Position numbers and translations under genes: made by a program. From Bacteroidales bacterium (lineage in GTDB: Bacteria; Bacteroidota; Bacteroidia; Bacteroidales; PXBB01), in the NCBI GenBank assembly GCA_028698995.1, contig JAQVVM010000032.1, positions 1-52,500 of the forward strand: a stretch of 52,500 nt of DNA, read 5' to 3'. The notes under the pieces are model-generated. The model had not been told where the DNA came from. It did not search any database and was given only the letters and a program-made list of their open reading frames with translations. This document shows, one piece after another, positions 1 through 9,285 of the stretch (within the stretch, counting starts at the first letter, position 1; each line of letters starts with the position of its first letter).

Positions 1-2
1 TG

Positions 3-1958
3 GCAGACGGCGATTATTCATTTGCATTGGGAGATAGCACCTGGGCAGGTGGTGGTGGTGGTGCCAAAGGTATCGCCGACAACTGTTATGCGTTTGGAAA
101 AAATGCTGAAGCAATAGGTAATGGCAGCTATGCTTTAGGGTATAAAGCCGGTTCTCTTGGACAGGATGCCTTTGCGATAGGAGCTTTTTCTGAAGCAACA
201 GGAATAGGTAGTTATGCATTTGGTTCTCCCGGAAGAGACACATTAGGAAATCCAACAGGAAATACTACGACAGCATCGGGCGACTACTCTTTTGCCATAG
301 GGTTAGGGTCAAAAGCAATGTGGTTGGGGGATTTTGCTTTTGGAATTGAAGATACAGCCTCAGGAAGTTTATCAGTAGCAATAGGATCCTATGTGAAGGC
401 ATCCGGTTGGACTTCTATAGCAATAGGTACTGAATGTAAAGCTGAAGGAGACAGGGCAATAGCCATGGGTTTCCGTGGTAAGGCGAGCGGCTGGGGTTCA
501 TTTTGCGTTGGTGGTGAAGCTAATGGTATAGGGGCTATTGCTTTTGGAGGCATATCTGATGGCGATGGGTCAGTTAGTTTTGGGCAAAGTAATACTGCGA
601 CAGGAGATCACTCTTTTGCATGTGGCAAATACTCAACAGCAAGTGGTTATATATGTTCAGCTTTTGGTTATGGCTGTCAATCAATAGGCAACTGTGCTAT
701 TGCATCAGGAGCAGGAAGTGTGTCCAGTGGTTTAGGCTCTCATGCTTTTGGAGTTGGAGATTCCGCCACGGGTGATTATGGTTCATTTGTTTCAGGAGTT
801 AACTCGAGAGCTACCGGTAGAGCCTCATTCGCTGCAGGTGATGCATGTAGAGCAAGTGGGATGTACTCATCTGCATTAGGACTTGCAAACATTTCATCAG
901 GAGAAGTTGCCACGGCAATTGGTAGGGGTAATCAAGCTTCAGGGAGATGGGCAATTGCTGCTGGTGATGCATGTCAAGCTAATAGTGACGCATCTGTTGC
1001 AATGGGAGCTTATACTACAGCCAGTGGTGTAAATGCATTTGCTACAGGTGATCATACAACTGCTAGCGGAAATTATTCAGTTGCGATGGGGAGTATTACA
1101 ACTGCTAGCGGACACTATTCATTTGCGATGGGTAGAGAATCTATAGCGAGCAATTATTACTCTGTAGCTATTGGAAATAATACAAAAGCTAGCAATGAAT
1201 CTGCGACAGCATTGGGTATAGCCACAGAAGCAAGTGGATGGATATCCACTTCCATGGGATACAATACAGTAGCCCAATCATATTCATCATTAGCAATAGG
1301 AGTCTGGAATGTCATATCCGGGGATCCAACCTATTATGTTAGTACTGATCCTGCTTTTATTATTGGCAATGGGACAGGTGCTTCTTCTCGCTCAAACGCT
1401 TTTACTGTACTCAAAAATGGAAAAACAGCTATCGGGCACGATGCCCCCTCTGAGATGTTAGATGTCAACGGCAACGCACGTATTAGAAGTATTCCAACAG
1501 GAAGCGGTTCTGCCCTATACGCTGATGCTAATGGGGTTTTGTTCAGGTCGGCTTCTGATGCACGTTTAAAAGAAAATATTAATCCTCTTAAAAATAGTCT
1601 TGATAAAGTTTTAAGACTACAAGGCGTTTCCTTCACTTGGAAGGACAATCCTGCCATGGGAAACAGAATTGGATTCATTGCACAGGAAGTTTTGGAAATT
1701 GTACCTGAACTCGTTTTTTCAAACCCTACCGATGGCTATTACGGTGTTAATTATGCTGAAATGACTGCTGTTTTGGTTGAAGCTGTAAAAGAACAACAAA
1801 CCATTATAGAAACACAACAATCAAACATCAATATATTACAAACTCAGCTTGAGCAACAAAACCATTTAATTCAGCAATACGAAAACAGATTTATTTCTAT
1901 TGAAGAAGAACTTAACATGCTCAAAGCTGAACGTAATGTAAGAGTTAGTAATGAGTAA
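3..1958 (+). CDS. YadA-head-repeat protein with C-terminal peptidase S74 chaperone domain (5' end outside window)
   Basis: The frame is open from base 3, reading ADGDYSFALGD before the TTG at 27, so that TTG is internal and the gene begins upstream of the window. About thirty degenerate 14-residue repeats of the type GxxSxAxGxxxxASG fill roughly the first 430 visible residues; this is the pattern of YadA-type head beta-rolls, which trimerise. A linker (VLKNGKTAIGHD) leads to an S74 intramolecular chaperone with SDARLK. Counted from the TTG at 27, Ser510 and Lys515 match the self-cleavage Ser-Lys dyad of phage endosialidase/tail-spike chaperones. A Gln-rich coiled coil of about 70 residues follows. 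There is no YadA membrane anchor and no T9SS sorting domain. It is a tandem paralogue of the next gene, with near-identical C-terminal residues. The inferred role is a fibrous, trimeric surface or secreted protein. Confidence 0.85.
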   Translation, partial: ADGDYSFALGDSTWAGGGGGAKGIADNCYAFGKNAEAIGNGSYALGYKAGSLGQDAFAIGAFSEATGIGSYAFGSPGRDTLGNPTGNTTTASGDYSFAIGLGSKAMWLGDFAFGIEDTASGSLSVAIGSYVKASGWTSIAIGTECKAEGDRAIAMGFRGKASGWGSFCVGGEANGIGAIAFGGISDGDGSVSFGQSNTATGDHSFACGKYSTASGYICSAFGYGCQSIGNCAIASGAGSVSSGLGSHAFGVGDSATGDYGSFVSGVNSRATGRASFAAGDACRASGMYSSALGLANISSGEVATAIGRGNQASGRWAIAAGDACQANSDASVAMGAYTTASGVNAFATGDHTTASGNYSVAMGSITTASGHYSFAMGRESIASNYYSVAIGNNTKASNESATALGIATEASGWISTSMGYNTVAQSYSSLAIGVWNVISGDPTYYVSTDPAFIIGNGTGASSRSNAFTVLKNGKTAIGHDAPSEMLDVNGNARIRSIPTGSGSALYADANGVLFRSASDARLKENINPLKNSLDKVLRLQGVSFTWKDNPAMGNRIGFIAQEVLEIVPELVFSNPTDGYYGVNYAEMTAVLVEAVKEQQTIIETQQSNINILQTQLEQQNHLIQQYENRFISIEEELNMLKAERNVRVSNE

Positions 1959-2009
1959 AGAAATAAGGGGATGCCATACAACTTTTATGGCACTCCCTTT
2001 ACTCTTTTT
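1953..2009 (+). terminator. Rho-independent terminator after the first S74 protein
   Basis: GAGTAAAG (1953-1960, containing the stop codon) pairs with CTTTACTC (1997-2004). An inner stem, TGCCATA with TATGGCA, sits inside it, and a run of T follows (2005-2009). Confidence 0.75.
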
Positions 2010-2141
2010 CATCTATATTTTTGGATATTTGATTCTTACACACTATTATTTTTTATAATAAATTTTTGTTTTAAATATTTATTTTAACTTTATGCCGTTA
2101 AAGTAAGATTTGTCTTTTAGTAAATAATATATTCTATCGAT

Positions 2142-5100
2142 ATGAAAAAAATAATTTTAGTTACAACAATGCTTGTTATTTTGTTTGCCTGCGGACTTTA
2201 TGCACAGAACGTGGCCATTACAGATGATTCCACCTATTCAGCTCACAGCTCAGCTATGCTCGACGTAAAATCGAACACCAAAGGCTTTCTCATGCCACGT
2301 ACACACCCTGACAGCATCAGCAATCCTGCTCAGGGACTCATGATTTTTGAGCCAAATTCGGCCAAATTTTATTTCTACGATGGCTCTGCATGGATTGATT
2401 TGGCAACCATTTCGGGAGGAGACTCCATCTGGACTCAAGATGGTTCTAATAATTATGTCTTTCTTACCATTGATACCAACCGTGTTGGTATTGGAATAGA
2501 CACACCTTTAGCAAAGCTTGATGTGATGGGTGACGACTTCAATAACTCAAGCGACACGGTACCTCTTTTTGTGGTCAGAGATAAAGATGGCAGGGAAGTT
2601 TTTGTGGTGTATCCCAAAGGTGTCTTTGTGTATGTGGATACTTTAAGCACCGGGACAAAAAGCACCACCAATGAGCAGCCCACAGGTTTCCGCGTGGGAA
2701 GAAAAACGGATGTGGGCACCAAGGACTTTGAACATGAATATTTTACCATCAGCCCAAATCCCGAAGCCGACACCATGTCGTCGGTGGCACGCATACTCTG
2801 GTATCCGCTTAAAGAAGCTTTTATGGCAGGACGGGTCATTGTAGAATCCCCCGACAGTGTGGGGCTGAACTCCTGGGCTAGCGGTTATGAATCGCGGGCA
2901 CTGGGTAATTATTCACAGGCATTGGGTTACAAATCCTCAGCCAGGGGGCACTATTCTACGGCTATTGGCTATGAATCTGTGGCAGACGGAGACTACTCCA
3001 TGGCCATCGGTGACAGCAGCTGGGCAGGTGGTGGCGGGGGCGCCAAAGGTATCGCTGACAACTGCTACGCGTTTGGAAAAAAGTCTGAAGCATTAGGTGA
3101 TGGCAGTTATGCATTTGGGAGGAATGCTATTTCAACGGGTGCTGGTAGCTTTGCATTGGGGGATAGTTCTAATGCTTCTAACAGCAATAGTTATGCATTT
3201 GGCCATAAAGCATATGCTAGTGGAGAATCATCTTATGCATTTGGTGCTGGTGCCTTATCAGATGGTTATGGTAGTTACGCCTTTGGTTCAATAGGTGTTG
3301 ATACTTCAGGCAACCCTACTGGCAGCTATACACATGCGCTGGGAGATTACTCCTTAGCATTTGGATTAGGATCTGAAGCAAAGGAAGAAGGTTCTGTTTC
3401 AATAGGTGGTCTCAATAATGCAAGTGGAAAATTTTCAGTTGCAATGGGTTATGCGGCCTCAGCTTTAGGCCAATACAATGTAAGTATAGGATTTGTAACA
3501 GAAACAGATAGTAGTGCATCTATTTGTATTGGAAATAATTCTAGAGCAATAGGAAATCAATCAACTGCAATTGGCTCTGGTGCTTATGCTACAGGAGATA
3601 ATTCATTAGCTTTTACAAATGCACTATCTACAGGATTATATACAGTTGCCATAGGTCCCTCTGCTTGGGCATCTGGCGATGCTGCTATGGCCATGGGTAG
3701 TGGAACAGAAGCTATTGGAGATTATTCAACTTCAATGAACTTTAAAACAACAGCTTCAGGAAATTTTTCTACAGCAATGGGAGAATCAACATATGCAATT
3801 GGAGATAATTCTTTAGCATTAGGTTTATATACTTTTGCTAACGGAAAATTTTCTATTACTGCCGGAGAATGGACATATGCTCCCTCAGCATACGAAAGTG
3901 CTTTTGGAAGTTTTAACACAAATTACACTGCTGCATCTGCTACAACATGGAATGTGAATGACAGGTTGTTCGTAATAGGAAATGGCACTGCAGATATTAA
4001 TCGAAAAGATGTCTTTTCTGTTTGGAAAAATGGAAATGTTGGTATTAATACTTCAACCCCCGATTGCCCGTTATCAGTTCACAGTGCTAATCAGTCGGTT
4101 TTAAAGTTAGTAACAGGGTCGTCTGGTAGTTCAAACGGTTCAATACTTCAAATTCAAAGTAATCGGTCAGGTGCTACTATACTGGGTTCAATTAATTTTG
4201 TTGATTATACAGGAACTATAATGGGGCAAATATCTTATGATAAAACTGTTAACTTTATGACATTATATAACAACGGCGCAGAAAGAATGAGGATATCGTC
4301 AAATGGCTTTGTTTCTATAGGGACAACGACTCCGGGAGCTCAACTTCATGTAAATTCAGCAACAGGAACTTCTCCCTTCAGGGTTACAATTAATAATTCT
4401 GTTAAACAATTTGTAAGTAGTTCTGGTGGTACTTCCATAGGTGCTGATATCACTCCACCAACAGATGGATTATATGTTCATGGAAGTGTAGGTATTGGTA
4501 CTTCTTCAACAACCGGTTCTTTACACCTTAAAAAGTCAAGTGGAGATGTTCTTATGACTATACAGTCCGCTGCAAATGGTTATATCAATTATACAAACAG
4601 CTCGAATACAAATATTGCCCAGTGTGGAGCAAGTGCTGTAAATTCGTATTATTATATGTTTTGTGGAGGTTATGTTTATGTTAAAAATGGTAACCTTGGA
4701 ATAAACAATAACAACCCTGGCCAAAAACTTGATATAACTGCAGGAAATGGAAGGGTTGGTTCGGGATATAGTTGGTTAACGAACTCAGATAAACGTTATA
4801 AAAAGAATATCACTACCCTTGAAGGCTCATTACAAAAAATTATACAGTTGAGAGGCGTCCGATATGATCTTATTGAAGATGAAAATATTATTGACGGCAG
4901 AGGGAAACATATTGGGTTTATTGCACAAGAATTAGAATCACAATTTCCAGAATTTGTTGTAACAGGAGAAGATGGTTTCAAATCAGTGTCCTATGACAAA
5001 ATGACTGCTGTTTTGGTTGAAGCCGTAAAAGAACAACAATTAGAAATTCAAAACCAACAACAAATCATTGAAAATCAAAACATAAGAATAACTGAGCTTG

Positions 5101-5207
5101 AGCAGCAAAACCAATTACTTCAGCAATACGAAAGAAGGTTTAGTTCAATTGAAGAAGAACTTAACATGCTCAAAGCTGAACGTAATGTAAGGGTAAATAA
5201 TGAGTAA
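2142..5207 (+). CDS. Secreted YadA-head-repeat protein with C-terminal peptidase S74 chaperone domain
   Basis: This 1021-residue protein has a clear signal peptide (residues 1-21, ending LYAQ). Next is the N-terminal region typical of Bacteroidota tail-fibre-domain proteins (SSAMLDVKSNTKGFLMPR). YadA-like head repeats cover about residues 245-590. A second beta-rich region carries several VGIxTxTP-type motifs (about 620-860). The S74 chaperone contains SDKRYK, with Ser882 and Lys887 as the predicted dyad, and a coiled-coil tail ends NMLKAERNVRVNNE. If the dyad is active, self-cleavage would release about the last 140 residues after trimer folding, as in phage tail spikes. It shares the block around WAGGGGGAKG and the last ~100 residues with the upstream paralogue. 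I see no membrane anchor, T9SS domain or phage gene nearby. The ligand is unknown. Confidence 0.88.
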   Translation: MKKIILVTTMLVILFACGLYAQNVAITDDSTYSAHSSAMLDVKSNTKGFLMPRTHPDSISNPAQGLMIFEPNSAKFYFYDGSAWIDLATISGGDSIWTQDGSNNYVFLTIDTNRVGIGIDTPLAKLDVMGDDFNNSSDTVPLFVVRDKDGREVFVVYPKGVFVYVDTLSTGTKSTTNEQPTGFRVGRKTDVGTKDFEHEYFTISPNPEADTMSSVARILWYPLKEAFMAGRVIVESPDSVGLNSWASGYESRALGNYSQALGYKSSARGHYSTAIGYESVADGDYSMAIGDSSWAGGGGGAKGIADNCYAFGKKSEALGDGSYAFGRNAISTGAGSFALGDSSNASNSNSYAFGHKAYASGESSYAFGAGALSDGYGSYAFGSIGVDTSGNPTGSYTHALGDYSLAFGLGSEAKEEGSVSIGGLNNASGKFSVAMGYAASALGQYNVSIGFVTETDSSASICIGNNSRAIGNQSTAIGSGAYATGDNSLAFTNALSTGLYTVAIGPSAWASGDAAMAMGSGTEAIGDYSTSMNFKTTASGNFSTAMGESTYAIGDNSLALGLYTFANGKFSITAGEWTYAPSAYESAFGSFNTNYTAASATTWNVNDRLFVIGNGTADINRKDVFSVWKNGNVGINTSTPDCPLSVHSANQSVLKLVTGSSGSSNGSILQIQSNRSGATILGSINFVDYTGTIMGQISYDKTVNFMTLYNNGAERMRISSNGFVSIGTTTPGAQLHVNSATGTSPFRVTINNSVKQFVSSSGGTSIGADITPPTDGLYVHGSVGIGTSSTTGSLHLKKSSGDVLMTIQSAANGYINYTNSSNTNIAQCGASAVNSYYYMFCGGYVYVKNGNLGINNNNPGQKLDITAGNGRVGSGYSWLTNSDKRYKKNITTLEGSLQKIIQLRGVRYDLIEDENIIDGRGKHIGFIAQELESQFPEFVVTGEDGFKSVSYDKMTAVLVEAVKEQQLEIQNQQQIIENQNIRITELEQQNQLLQQYERRFSSIEEELNMLKAERNVRVNNE

Positions 5208-5547
5208 AAATTGAAGGAAAACACCCAATATTAAGATTTTTATACTTTTTAAAATAAGATTCTTGAATTAAGAATGGATTAAAAAATAATCTCAGAATTA
5301 GCTCCTGCACGAAAAATACTTTATTCTTATACCCACTAAATTTACCAGCATTTATAGTTTTGATATTTGTAAATCCAAGCCCTAATTAACGGAATTGCTA
5401 TCACAATCAAACATCATATCCATTCTGTTTGATAGTTGAGAATTAATTTTATTTTTATTATTCCAAAACATTTTTTTTATAATTTCATGCCCGAATAATA
5501 AAACTTTAAAAGACTGAAAATCTTTGCACCAAATTAAAAAAATATCT
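5208..5547. other. 340-base gene-free region upstream of ptb-buk
   Basis: No credible ORF is present. It holds an inverted repeat, ATCAAACA (5406-5413) and TGTTTGAT (5426-5433), with a 12-base spacer, which could be a protein-binding site. A near-consensus Bacteroidota -7 element, AATCTTTG (5519-5526, one mismatch to TAnnTTTG), lies 21 bases before the ptb start. Assigning them as promoter and operator is inference. Confidence 0.45.
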
Positions 5548-6444
5548 ATGTTAACATCAATTTCACAATTACACGACTTAGCAAAAAAAACAAGTAAGAA
5601 AAAACTTGTTTTGGCTGCTGCTCACGATGAGAACGCACTTGAAGCCGTTGGAAAAGCATGTGAAGCAGGCATTGTTGAAGCCATACTTGTAGGTATTAAA
5701 GAAAAAATTGTCAGTTTGGCTGAAGACAATAAAATCAATATCTCAAAAATGAGAATTATTGACGAATCTTCTCTCGAAAATGCTGCTGCAATCGCTGTTA
5801 AGTTAGTAAGAGATAAGGAAGCAGACATTCTTATGAAAGGAAATCTTGCCACTGCTATTTTACTTAAGGCTGTTCTTAACAAGGAATGGGGCCTGCGTTC
5901 CGGAGACCTTCTTTCACACCTTGCGCTCTTTGAAGCACCGTCCTACCACAAACTCATTGCTATTACTGATGCTGCTATGAATATTGCTCCTGATTTTGCT
6001 GCTAAAACAACCATTATAAAAAATGCTGTTGACTATTTGTGCAAACTGGGCATCAAAAAACCTAAAGTAGCCATTCTTGCTGCTGTTGAAACGGTAAATG
6101 AAGCCATGCCCATTACCATGGAAGCTGCTGCTGTAACTAAAATGGCAGATAGAGGTCAAATAAAAAACTGTATCATCGACGGGCCTTTGGCTTTCGACAA
6201 TGCTGTGAGTAAGCACAGTGCAGAGCACAAAGGTATTATCAGCCCTGTAGCTGGAGATGCCGACTTGCTGATGTGTGGAAATATTGAAGCTGCCAATATG
6301 CTTTATAAAGCCTTCATTTATTTTGCAAATGCCCAATGCGCTGCCGTAATAGTTGGTGCAAATGCACCTATTGTGCTTACTTCAAGAGCCGATTCAGACG
6401 AAACAAAACTTAACAGCATTGCTCTTGCTGCTGCAACTAACTAA
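5548..6444 (+). CDS. ptb: Phosphate butyryltransferase (phosphotransbutyrylase)
   Basis: The product transfers butyryl (or another short-chain acyl) groups between CoA and phosphate, giving butyryl-phosphate in the cytoplasm. It belongs to the phosphate acetyl/butyryltransferase family at the usual length (298 residues). Family-like segments are visible: an N-terminal KKLVLAAAHDENAL, then KEADILMKGNLATAILLKAV, HLALFEAPSYHKLIAITDAAMN, GPLAFDNAVS and a C-terminal VIVGANAPIVLTSRADS. A TTG at 5524 extends the frame, but the ATG at 5548 is preferred because the region between is AT-rich and carries the likely -7 promoter element. Butyrate kinase follows 17 bases downstream, so the two almost certainly form an operon. 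Substrate choice (butyrate or branched-chain acyl) cannot be read from sequence. Confidence 0.93.
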   Translation: MLTSISQLHDLAKKTSKKKLVLAAAHDENALEAVGKACEAGIVEAILVGIKEKIVSLAEDNKINISKMRIIDESSLENAAAIAVKLVRDKEADILMKGNLATAILLKAVLNKEWGLRSGDLLSHLALFEAPSYHKLIAITDAAMNIAPDFAAKTTIIKNAVDYLCKLGIKKPKVAILAAVETVNEAMPITMEAAAVTKMADRGQIKNCIIDGPLAFDNAVSKHSAEHKGIISPVAGDADLLMCGNIEAANMLYKAFIYFANAQCAAVIVGANAPIVLTSRADSDETKLNSIALAAATN

Positions 6445-6461
6445 AATATAACAATTTACTC

Positions 6462-7532
6462 ATGAATTTGATATTAGCTATAAACCCGGGTTCTACTTCA
6501 ACAAAAATTGCCGTTTTTGAAAATTCAAAACAAATTTTTCTTAAAACTATTCGACATTCATGTGAAGACATGACTCACTTTAAAAAAATTACCGACCAGT
6601 ACGAATTTCGAAAAAATATCATCATCAAAGAACTGGAAGATGCTAAAATTAACCTTAAACAACTCAAAATAATTGTGGGAAGAGGAGGATTGGTAAAACC
6701 AATACCTTCAGGTGTTTATATCGTTAATGAAACGCTGAAAGAAGATTTGCGCGCAGGCATACTGGGTGAACATGCAAGCAATCTTGGCGGTCTCATCGCC
6801 GACGACATAGCCAATTTACTTGAAGATGCGCAGGCATATATTGCTGACCCCGTAGTTGTTGATGAGCTGGAACCTTTAGCCCGTATTTCTGGACACCCTG
6901 ATTTTGAAAGAATTTCAATTTTTCATGCCCTTAACCAAAAAGCTATTGCCAGAACACATGCCAAACAACTGGGTGAAAAATATGAAGATATGAATCTTAT
7001 CGTGGTGCATCTTGGAGGTGGTATCAGTGTTGGTGCACACAAAAAAGGCAAAGTCATTGATGTCAATCAAGCTCTCGACGGTGAAGGCCCTTTTTCTCCT
7101 GAAAGAAGTGGCACCCTCCCTGTTGGTGCTCTTGCAAAAGCATGCTTTAGCGGTAAATATACATTGGAAGAAGTAAAAAAAATGATTACCGGAAAAGGTG
7201 GTTATGTTGCTTATCTCGGAACCAACGACGCATACGAAGTCGAAAAAAGAGCTGAAAACGGTGATAAAAAAGCCATACTTATTCAAGATGCTTTGGCATA
7301 TCAGGTTGCAAAAGAAATTGGTGCTATGTCAACTGTTCTGAAGGGTGAAATACATGGCATTTTACTCACCGGAGGAATGGCCTACGGAAAACCACTCGTT
7401 GATTCTATCAAAAGTAGAATTGGTCATCTCGGAAAAGTTTTTGTCTATCCCGGAGAAGATGAAATGAGGGCTTTAGCCATGAATGGTCTGATGATTATCA
7501 ATAAAGAGGTTGAACCATTGGTTTATTCCTAA
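6462..7532 (+). CDS. buk: Butyrate kinase
   Basis: This 356-residue kinase of the acetokinase (ASKHA) superfamily uses butyryl-phosphate to make ATP plus butyrate, completing the Ptb-Buk route. The N-terminal phosphate-binding motif is NPGSTSTKI (residues 8-16). Other family segments are GRGGLVKPIPSGVY, HALNQKAIAR, VVHLGGGISVGAHKKG, DGEGPFSPERSGTLP and the C-terminal ILLTGGMAYGKPLV followed by VYPGEDEMRALAMNG. Length and motifs fit butyrate kinase rather than acetate kinase (about 400 residues). It lies 17 bases after ptb in the same direction. A branched-chain fatty-acid kinase is the main alternative reading. Confidence 0.95.
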   Translation: MNLILAINPGSTSTKIAVFENSKQIFLKTIRHSCEDMTHFKKITDQYEFRKNIIIKELEDAKINLKQLKIIVGRGGLVKPIPSGVYIVNETLKEDLRAGILGEHASNLGGLIADDIANLLEDAQAYIADPVVVDELEPLARISGHPDFERISIFHALNQKAIARTHAKQLGEKYEDMNLIVVHLGGGISVGAHKKGKVIDVNQALDGEGPFSPERSGTLPVGALAKACFSGKYTLEEVKKMITGKGGYVAYLGTNDAYEVEKRAENGDKKAILIQDALAYQVAKEIGAMSTVLKGEIHGILLTGGMAYGKPLVDSIKSRIGHLGKVFVYPGEDEMRALAMNGLMIINKEVEPLVYS

Positions 7533-7565
7533 ATCAATTTAAAACCTTCCTTTTATCGAAATTTT

Positions 7566-7596
7566 CTTGTCACCTTATAAAAACTGCCTACTTTTG
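7566..7596 (+). promoter_or_regulatory. Bacteroidota-type promoter for the radical SAM gene
   Basis: CTTG (7566-7569), a 19-base spacer, then TACTTTTG (7589-7596), an exact TAnnTTTG -7 element. It ends 17 bases before the GTG start. The -33 box matches TTTG at three of four positions. Confidence 0.6.
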
Positions 7597-7613
7597 CAAT
7601 ATTAATTCTTATT

Positions 7614-9119
7614 GTGAAAAAAGACCTAATTATATTATTCCATCCCGCAATCAAAAATCAGTACTACAAATGCATTCCATACTCAATTCTTTCTTTGGAA
7701 CGCATGATAAGGGACTTGAATACTGAAGTACTTATTATTGATGAAAATAGCCAGCCTGAATATGTAAAAATAATTGAAAAAAATAAAGACAGGCTATTAT
7801 TTGCAGGTGTAAGCTCTATAATTGGTTCTCAAATCCTTGGAGGTATTGCATTTGCAAAATTTATTAAATCTTTAAATGAAAACAATGTTGTTGTGTGGGG
7901 GGGCTGGCATTCAACTATTTTGCCCGAACAAACATTAAAAGAATCCTATATTGATTATATAATTACCGGACAAGGAGAAAAAGCTTTCAGGGAATTTACA
8001 ATAGCTTTTATTAATGGTTATTCTCTAGAGAATATTAAAAATCTCTGTTTTAAAAAAGACAAACAGATTTTTATCAATGAACGTGAGGATTTCTACGATT
8101 GTACGACACTACCTCCCTTAAATTATGAGCTTGTAAATATTAATAACTACATTTATTATCCCTCATTTGCAAAAAAATCAATCGTATATTTTGCTAGCTC
8201 CGGTTGCCCTTTCAACTGTAATTTCTGTGCCATGGCAACGGTTTATCAACAAAAATGGATCCCCGGAAAAATTGAGCAGATCATTTCTGACATAAAGTAT
8301 TTTAAAGAAAATGCCGGTATAGACAGCATATTTTTTCAGGATGATAATTTTTTTAGTAACAAACAATATGCTCTTGCTCTTTGTAAAGCTTTTATAAGTG
8401 AAAACTTAAATATAACATGGGAAACATGGACACATGCTGGGGGGTTTATCCGTATGTTTAACGACGAAGATATTTCTTTGTTCTACAAAGCCGGATGTCG
8501 CCAGATTATATCGGGAAGCGAATCAGGTAGCCAGCAGGTTCTAGATTTGGTTAATAAAAAATTGAGTGTGGAAGACAATTATACTTTTGTGCGACTGCTG
8601 AAAAAACATGACATCACTCCATTCTTTTCAATAATGTTATGCTTTCCAAAGGAGCCCGAAAAAGAGATTGATGCCACCTTTGAAATGATCCGTAAAGCCA
8701 AACTTATTGACAATAAGCTCAAAATCTACTTTAGTTTCTATACACCTTATCCGGGCACCAATATGTATAAGGAAGCTGTAAATAATGGTTTTCAAACTCC
8801 TGAATCATTGTCTGATTGGGCAGAACATACTTTCGACGACTTTCGTGCGCCATGGTGGAATAATGACTACAACAAAAAACTACAATTATATGCCCATTTT
8901 TATATTCCCTTCTCAAACCCTATCAATTACAGAAACTTTCCCCGCCCTCCCATTGTTAAAACAGTTCTAATGCTCCTTAATAAACTTTTCTATCCTATTG
9001 TAATATGGCGATTTAAGAAAAACAATTTCAGATACCCTATTGAAGCTTCAGCATTTTTATTTTTACTAAAACTTGTAAATAAAGTTTTTAAAAAAAATTA
9101 TAAATTATACCCTTTCTGA
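7614..9119 (+). CDS. B12-binding-type radical SAM protein, substrate unknown
   Basis: This 501-residue protein has the two-domain layout of the BchE-like class. An N-terminal Rossmann-type B12-binding-like domain (about residues 1-130) shows the family segment GGWHSTILPE but no DxHxxG motif. A radical SAM barrel follows, with the cluster motif GCPFNCNFC (Cys198, Cys202, Cys205). Further family-like segments are IFFQDDNF, CRQIISGSESGSQQVLD and FYTPYPGTNMY. The GTG start is chosen because a consensus promoter lies directly upstream and MKKDLIILFHPA is a typical N-terminus. It stands alone: no neighbour is co-directional within operon distance, so there is no clue to the substrate. Relatives act on lipids, tetrapyrroles or methyl transfer. 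The basic C-terminus (NKVFKKNYKLYPF) suggests possible membrane association, which is inference. Confidence 0.82.
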   Translation: MKKDLIILFHPAIKNQYYKCIPYSILSLERMIRDLNTEVLIIDENSQPEYVKIIEKNKDRLLFAGVSSIIGSQILGGIAFAKFIKSLNENNVVVWGGWHSTILPEQTLKESYIDYIITGQGEKAFREFTIAFINGYSLENIKNLCFKKDKQIFINEREDFYDCTTLPPLNYELVNINNYIYYPSFAKKSIVYFASSGCPFNCNFCAMATVYQQKWIPGKIEQIISDIKYFKENAGIDSIFFQDDNFFSNKQYALALCKAFISENLNITWETWTHAGGFIRMFNDEDISLFYKAGCRQIISGSESGSQQVLDLVNKKLSVEDNYTFVRLLKKHDITPFFSIMLCFPKEPEKEIDATFEMIRKAKLIDNKLKIYFSFYTPYPGTNMYKEAVNNGFQTPESLSDWAEHTFDDFRAPWWNNDYNKKLQLYAHFYIPFSNPINYRNFPRPPIVKTVLMLLNKLFYPIVIWRFKKNNFRYPIEASAFLFLLKLVNKVFKKNYKLYPF

Positions 9120-9251
9120 CAAACTGATTAACTTCACCTTGCTCTATTGCCAAAAAATAAGATGTTCAATATTAAATTATTTTAATGTTTTGGCTTATAT
9201 AGACAACATTTAGTAATATTATTTTTTTTCTGCTATGTCATAAAAAAAAGC

Positions 9252-9259
9252 TAATTTTG
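9252..9259 (+). promoter_or_regulatory. -7 element TAATTTTG
   Basis: An exact TAnnTTTG match 26 bases before the ATG at 9286. The -33 region is weak (TCTG about 19 bases upstream). Confidence 0.5.
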
Positions 9260-9285
9260 CATCGTTAAATAAAAAAAATAGTATC

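Noticed and set aside
27..29. TTG at 27 as the start of the first gene
   Set aside because: The frame is open to base 3 and the upstream codons match the paralogue (ADGDYS), so the gene starts before the window.
1334..1678. Antisense ORF inside the first gene, and similar long shadow frames elsewhere (for example 5914-6336, 6915-7286, 49921-50253)
   Set aside because: They lie opposite well-supported genes, lack recognisable domains and arise from codon bias on the other strand.
42..3930. Repeated DNA in the first two genes as a CRISPR or satellite array
   Set aside because: The repeats are degenerate, in frame and encode a regular 14-residue beta-roll pattern.
1..5207. Prophage tail-fibre genes
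   Set aside because: The S74 domain is shared with phage tail spikes, but the second protein has a signal peptide and there are no structural or lysis genes around.
5406..5433. Hairpin upstream of ptb as a terminator or riboswitch
   Set aside because: The stem is short and AT-rich, has a 12-base loop and no T run, and no riboswitch core was recognised; kept only as a possible binding site.
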